Positions 5,639 to 8,629 of a stretch of DNA of 8,629 nt are shown piece after piece (the stretch's first letter is position 1; every line of letters starts with the position of its first letter). The position numbers and the translations under genes were made by a program. The notes under the pieces are model-generated. The model made no database searches and was not told where the DNA came from. It saw only the letters and a program-made list of their open reading frames with translations. The DNA comes from Lactobacillus helveticus DSM 20075 = CGMCC 1.1877 (GTDB lineage Bacteria; Bacillota; Bacilli; Lactobacillales; Lactobacillaceae). The stretch is from positions 276,252-284,880 of the forward strand of contig NZ_GG700752.1 in assembly GCF_000160855.1 (NCBI RefSeq), read 5' to 3'.

Positions 5639-6353
5639 ATGAAATCAAGAAAGATTTTAACAGCTTTATTCACTGCAGCTTCAGTTGCTACGTTACTTGG
5701 TACGGCACCAGTTACAGTTAATGCCGCAAGTAGTAATTCTGGTTCAGCTACAACCAGTACTAAAAAGTCACCTAAGCTGATAATTCAAAAACATACCCAA
5801 ACTTAGCAAATGGGGCTATATCGTAAACGTTAATTCTCGGGCACAACCTATTTACGTTGGTAAATCCAACTATGCAAAGCTTGTAAATAATCCGCTTTTT
5901 ATAAGGAAACAAAACTGTTAGTCCTAAGAAAATTAAGAATGTTAGATTTAAGATTGAAAAATTATGCACTTTCAAGGTGTAGGTGGTGCTTCAGAATATT
6001 TTGTCACCTCTAAGGACCATAAGTATAATGGTTGGACACCAAATGCAGGTTTGCAATACTATGCTATAAATAGTAAGTCTTTTCAAAGAGTACTAAAACC
6101 ATTAGGCAGAATAGAAGAAAGAGATTCTAAAAGATTAGACAGAAAGACTACTGCTAAAGGTGCGATTTCTGGTCGTAAGCGTATTGCTAAGAACGAGCAT
6201 GATTATGCCTTAGCAGTCAAGGCTGCTAAAAAGTTGAAGGGTAATCAACGCAAGTTTGCTTTAGGCTCTTTAAAACAAATGAAACAAGATGATAGTGTCC
6301 GCAATGTTATGTGGCAAGAGAAAGACAATATTTTGCTATGGAGCGTTAATTAA
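5639..6353 (+). pseudogene. Decayed secreted/surface protein gene with several frameshifts
   Basis: AGAAGG lies eight bases before ATG 5639, which opens a clear signal peptide: MKSRKILTALFTAASVATLL, ending PVTVNA-A, followed by a Ser/Thr-rich stretch. That frame stops at 5804-5806. Coding-like sequence then continues in other frames: ADNSKTYPNLA (from 5776), KWGYIVNVNSRAQPIYVGKS (from 5808), KTVSPKKIKNVRFKIEKL (from about 5911), and from 5964 to the TAA at 6351-6353 GGASEYFVTSKDHKYNGWT ... AGLQYYAINSKSFQRVLKPL with a basic, Lys/Ala-rich C-terminus. At least four frame changes are needed to join these. The KYNGW-type segment and export signal recall uncharacterised secreted proteins of lactobacilli. 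I cannot name the family. The last part could still be translated from ATG 5964 but would lack a signal peptide. It starts 95 bases after the regulator gene. Confidence 0.78.
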
Positions 6354-6371
6354 ATCCTATGAAGACAAACT

Positions 6372-6410
6372 AATAAGGTTAAGAAGCATATGTTTCTTAA
6401 CCTTATTTTT
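6372..6410 (+). terminator. Terminator between convergent genes
   Basis: Perfect 14-bp inverted repeat (AATAAGGTTAAGAA at 6372-6385, TTCTTAACCTTATT at 6394-6407) with an 8-base loop, and TTTTT to 6410 on the plus strand. It ends transcripts from the decayed secreted-protein gene. The minus-strand tail (TAGTTTG) is weaker but the stem could also stop the opposing acyltransferase transcript. The TAA stop of that gene (6403-6405) lies inside the stem. Confidence 0.88.
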
Positions 6411-7161
6411 TGATATATTGACAATATTCATAATCACTAAGCTTAGCTCTATCGCTCAGTGCTTGCCAGATTTCATCGTGGAGCTTATTTTGCGCTTCCT
6501 TACGGCTTAAAGTTTGATCTGGGTAAAATGGTCCGTCAATATAAACAACGGCGCGAGGGCGCTTGCTAAAGCGTCTTTTATGGTAGGTTTTAGTCATAAC
6601 GAAACTTGGCGCATTCAGCTGAACAGGAAAGTGCATGCTGGTTGCATCAAAGGGGCGGATCTTCGTGTAATAGGGCCAAACGTGTGCTTCTGGGTAGATT
6701 AGAACTTCACCTTTTTTATCCTTGATCACAGTTTGGATAGCTTTGATTAACTTAATTGATTGCTTCACATCCTTGCCAACGGGAAGGCCGCCGTAACGTA
6801 CGAGGTATTTGCCGATAAAAGGGATGCCCCAGTTGGCTTGACCCGCGATCGCATAGAAATTTTTAATGGGAAAAATCGTGAGGGATGTAAAAACATCGCC
6901 CATTGGTCTGGTATGGTTGCCGTAGACGAAGTAGCCGCCGTCGACTTGCTTTAACTTTTCTTTGCCGATTACCTTAACGTTGTCGAAAAAGCGGAAGACA
7001 ATCCAACCGAAACCGGCCGCAAGAGGGCGGGCGATTGCTGACCAAATTTTTGCCCCGCGAGAAGTTGGCAAAATTACGTAGTCGTCTGGTAAGCTGAAAT
7101 TTTGATCGTGGCTGTCGACCACATCGTCGGTAGTTTTGTGATAATAGTAGATTCGTTTCAT
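6403..7161 (-). CDS. LPLAT-superfamily acyltransferase (PlsC-like)
   Basis: 252 residues. A hydrophobic stretch near residues 38-60 (KIWSAIARPLAAGFGWIVF) may anchor it to the membrane. The acyltransferase blocks follow in order: FVYGNHTRPMGD (78-89), GLPVGK (125-130) and GEVLIYPEAH (151-160). The catalytic motif is HX5D (H83, D89), one residue longer than the usual HX4D. This may be normal for this subfamily, or D89 may not be the partner residue. These enzymes move acyl groups to phospholipid or glycolipid acceptors on the cytoplasmic membrane face. It shares the fold, but little sequence, with the acyltransferase at 987-1856. The start at 7161 is supported by AAGGAA five bases upstream and the MKRIYYYHK beginning. 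An in-frame ATG at 7200 lacks a site. The gene stands alone, divergent from the SLAP-like gene at 7290. GC content looks higher than in the regulator region to its left. Confidence 0.88.
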   Translation of the reverse strand: MKRIYYYHKTTDDVVDSHDQNFSLPDDYVILPTSRGAKIWSAIARPLAAGFGWIVFRFFDNVKVIGKEKLKQVDGGYFVYGNHTRPMGDVFTSLTIFPIKNFYAIAGQANWGIPFIGKYLVRYGGLPVGKDVKQSIKLIKAIQTVIKDKKGEVLIYPEAHVWPYYTKIRPFDATSMHFPVQLNAPSFVMTKTYHKRRFSKRPRAVVYIDGPFYPDQTLSRKEAQNKLHDEIWQALSDRAKLSDYEYCQYIKK

Positions 7162-7289
7162 TCGTGTTCCTTCAAGATAGTTATGAATTAATCTTATCAT
7201 GAAAAATATTAAGCGAAAAATCGATGCATCAGGTAAAAATTTTTGTGTAATAATATTCCTGAATTCATTGAATAAAGGGGTAATTGAGT

Positions 7290-8411
7290 ATGAAACTTAA
7301 CAAAAAATTGTTGTTTTCTTCTGCTGTTATTGCGGGACTTCTATTAAGCGTTGCACCTGCTACTGTTCAAGCTGCAGATACTACTATTACTAAAACAATT
7401 ATGCATACTTCAATGGCATATGATAAAGATGGTAAAAGTACAGGTACCAAATATTATGCATACAAGACCGTTGACGTAATGACTAAGCCTATAAAAATAA
7501 ATGGTAATTTGTATTACAAAGTAAATGGATTAAATCACTACTTAAGAGCTACCAACATTGATGGTGTAACGCGTAAAGTAACGCATAATACCTATATTTA
7601 TAAATCTTCCAATGGTCGTACTTCGTATAACGGTAGATGGAAGCTTTATAAAGTGGAAACAGTCACCACTTATGGCGGTTCTTACAAATTCAAAAATGGC
7701 AATCACTACTTCAAAATTGGTGGCCCAAGCAAACAATATATTAAATCAGCCAATTTAGGACCAGTTATTAAAGCTAATACTTCAGTGAATGGATCTGGTT
7801 CATCATCAGCATCTACTAATTCGGAAGAAACAACAGTAACTGTAACCACTCCAACTCGTTTAATTACTCAAACCAGTAATGGTTATAAAGGAACGGCTCA
7901 TATTACTCCTGTAGGGACAAAATTTACAGTTGATCGTTTGGAATTTAATGAACTTTCTAAGAGAAGTGAAAACGACGACCATTTTTATCACATCAAAGGT
8001 ACTAATCAGTGGATTAACGCTTCTGATGTGAAAGCTGCTGAGAGTATCCCACTACATGACTATTTCTTTGAAAACTTCTCATACATCACATTCCCTAAGG
8101 ATACAGATGTATATAATGCGGATGGAACCATTCAAGATCATAACGGTCAAAAAATAAGTAAACAAAAAGGTCAATTAAAAGTAGACAAGTTAGTATATAT
8201 TTGGGTTCCAAGTGAAAATAAGGCGGAATTATTCTATCACTTGGTAGGTACAAGTTTTTATGCAAGTACAACGCCAACCGTTCATTGGAGCACAATTAAT
8301 GTTGGGCATAATGCTTATGTAAAAGCCAGCGATGTTAAGTTTATTGATGGAAGCGTAAAGCTGACTCCATCAAACACAGCCGCTGAAGCAGAAGCTGCTG
8401 CGAAGAAGTAG
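7290..8411 (+). CDS. Secreted S-layer associated (SLAP-domain) protein
   Basis: 373 residues. MKLNKKLLFSSAVIAGLLLS is a classical signal peptide, with cleavage expected after TVQA (residue 28). The mature part holds four divergent SLAP-like repeats, each ending in a Y-[YFH]-x-[VI] ... [YW]-[LIV]-[RKN]-[AS]-x-[ND]-[LIV] pattern: YYKVNGLNHYLRATNI (75-90), HYFKIGGPSKQYIKSANL (139-156), HFYHIKGTNQWINASDV (231-247) and LFYHLVG ... NAYVKASDV (314-349). A Gly/Ser-rich linker (168-178) separates the two pairs. SLAP domains of lactobacilli attach proteins non-covalently to the cell wall. There is no LPXTG motif. The C-terminus is an Ala/Glu/Lys-rich tail (AAEAEAAAKK). No enzymatic domain is visible, so the role is probably structural or adhesive (inference). 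AAAGGGG lies nine bases before ATG 7290. A TTG at 7284 in frame is too close to that site. A terminator follows 15 bases after the stop. Confidence 0.92.
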   Translation: MKLNKKLLFSSAVIAGLLLSVAPATVQAADTTITKTIMHTSMAYDKDGKSTGTKYYAYKTVDVMTKPIKINGNLYYKVNGLNHYLRATNIDGVTRKVTHNTYIYKSSNGRTSYNGRWKLYKVETVTTYGGSYKFKNGNHYFKIGGPSKQYIKSANLGPVIKANTSVNGSGSSSASTNSEETTVTVTTPTRLITQTSNGYKGTAHITPVGTKFTVDRLEFNELSKRSENDDHFYHIKGTNQWINASDVKAAESIPLHDYFFENFSYITFPKDTDVYNADGTIQDHNGQKISKQKGQLKVDKLVYIWVPSENKAELFYHLVGTSFYASTTPTVHWSTINVGHNAYVKASDVKFIDGSVKLTPSNTAAEAEAAAKK

Positions 8412-8425
8412 AGCTTATAAATAAT

Positions 8426-8454
8426 AAAATCCTGTCCATTAGGGCAGGATTTTT
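8426..8454. terminator. Bidirectional terminator between two SLAP-like genes
   Basis: The arms at 8426-8437 (ending ATCCTGTCC) and 8442-8454 (GGGCAGGAT then T-run) form a 12-bp stem with one G-T pair and a 4-base loop. The plus strand ends in TTTTT and the minus strand in TTTTATTATTT, so it can serve both the gene ending at 8411 and the opposing gene ending at 8471. Confidence 0.9.
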
Positions 8455-8470
8455 CGTATTGTAATAACTT

Positions 8471-8629
8471 TTAGTATAAAGTTTTGACTCCATTAATGAT
8501 GGACTTGTAAGGATGAGAATATACCGTATGTTTAGGTCTCTTAACTATATCACCAGCGTAAATATAATATTGCGTATTCTTAATATGGTATGCTTCAGCA
8601 TACATATTATCAAATCCCGCAGTATCATC
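8471..8629 (-). CDS. C-terminal end of a SLAP-like surface protein (runs off right edge)
   Basis: An open minus-strand frame of 52 codons enters from the right edge and ends at TAA (8471-8473). It contains YAEAYHIKNTQYYIYAGDIV, which resembles the end of a SLAP repeat (compare YHIKGTNQWINASDV in the neighbouring gene), and then a short basic tail ending GVKTLY. The gene converges on the SLAP-like gene at 7290-8411 and shares its terminator. The rest of the protein, including any signal peptide or catalytic domain, lies outside the window, so the assignment rests on one partial repeat. Confidence 0.7.
   Translation of the reverse strand, partial: DDTAGFDNMYAEAYHIKNTQYYIYAGDIVKRPKHTVYSHPYKSIINGVKTLY

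Noticed and set aside
5604..5642. Twelve-codon frame MIIVKKLRRLNQ overlapping the secreted-gene start
   Set aside because: No ribosome binding site. The sequence is basic rather than hydrophobic and the ATGA overlap is explained by chance.
7223..7230. GATGCATC palindrome between the acyltransferase and SLAP-like genes as an operator
   Set aside because: Only eight bases and with no second copy or clear promoter boxes beside it. Not enough to claim a site.

Overview
The window looks like the chromosome of a Lactobacillus of the acidophilus/helveticus/crispatus clade. The evidence is AT-rich DNA, strong AGGAG-type ribosome binding sites and SLAP-type (Lactobacillus S-layer associated) secreted proteins. 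The amount of recent gene decay would fit L. helveticus, but the sequence alone does not prove the species.

Layout: (1) 1-528, minus strand: N-terminal 176 codons of a LysR-family regulator that runs off the left edge. (2) 614-642: terminator, then a small cytochrome b5-like protein (680-898, minus) with an AU-rich hairpin around its start codon. (3) 987-4631, minus strand: a four-gene operon. In transcription order it holds a GT8 glycosyltransferase (3795-4631), a second GT8 (2820-3776), a third GT8 that is a paralogue of the second and is broken by two lesions (1853-2808), and a PlsC-like acyltransferase (987-1856). (4) 4632-4726: divergent promoter region with an inverted repeat, then an Rgg/GadR/MutR-type regulator (4727-5544, plus). 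Its frame is broken exactly at A AAA AAG, the canonical -1 slippery heptamer. (5) 5639-6353, plus: remains of a secreted protein gene with several frameshifts. (6) 6372-6410: terminator between convergent genes. (7) 6403-7161, minus: a second acyltransferase-family protein. (8) 7290-8411, plus: a complete secreted protein with four SLAP-like repeats. (9) 8426-8454: shared terminator, then the C-terminal end of another SLAP-like protein (8471-8629, minus) that enters from the right edge.

Working model (inference): the Rgg-like protein controls the divergent GT8/acyltransferase operon through the inverted repeat at 4644-4666, and the operon glycosylates and perhaps acylates a cell-envelope component. 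Regulator, one glycosyltransferase and the adjacent secreted protein are all damaged, so this locus appears to be losing function. The alternative is that the regulator is expressed by programmed or stochastic frameshifting. I saw no tRNA, rRNA, CRISPR array, insertion sequence or prophage signature.
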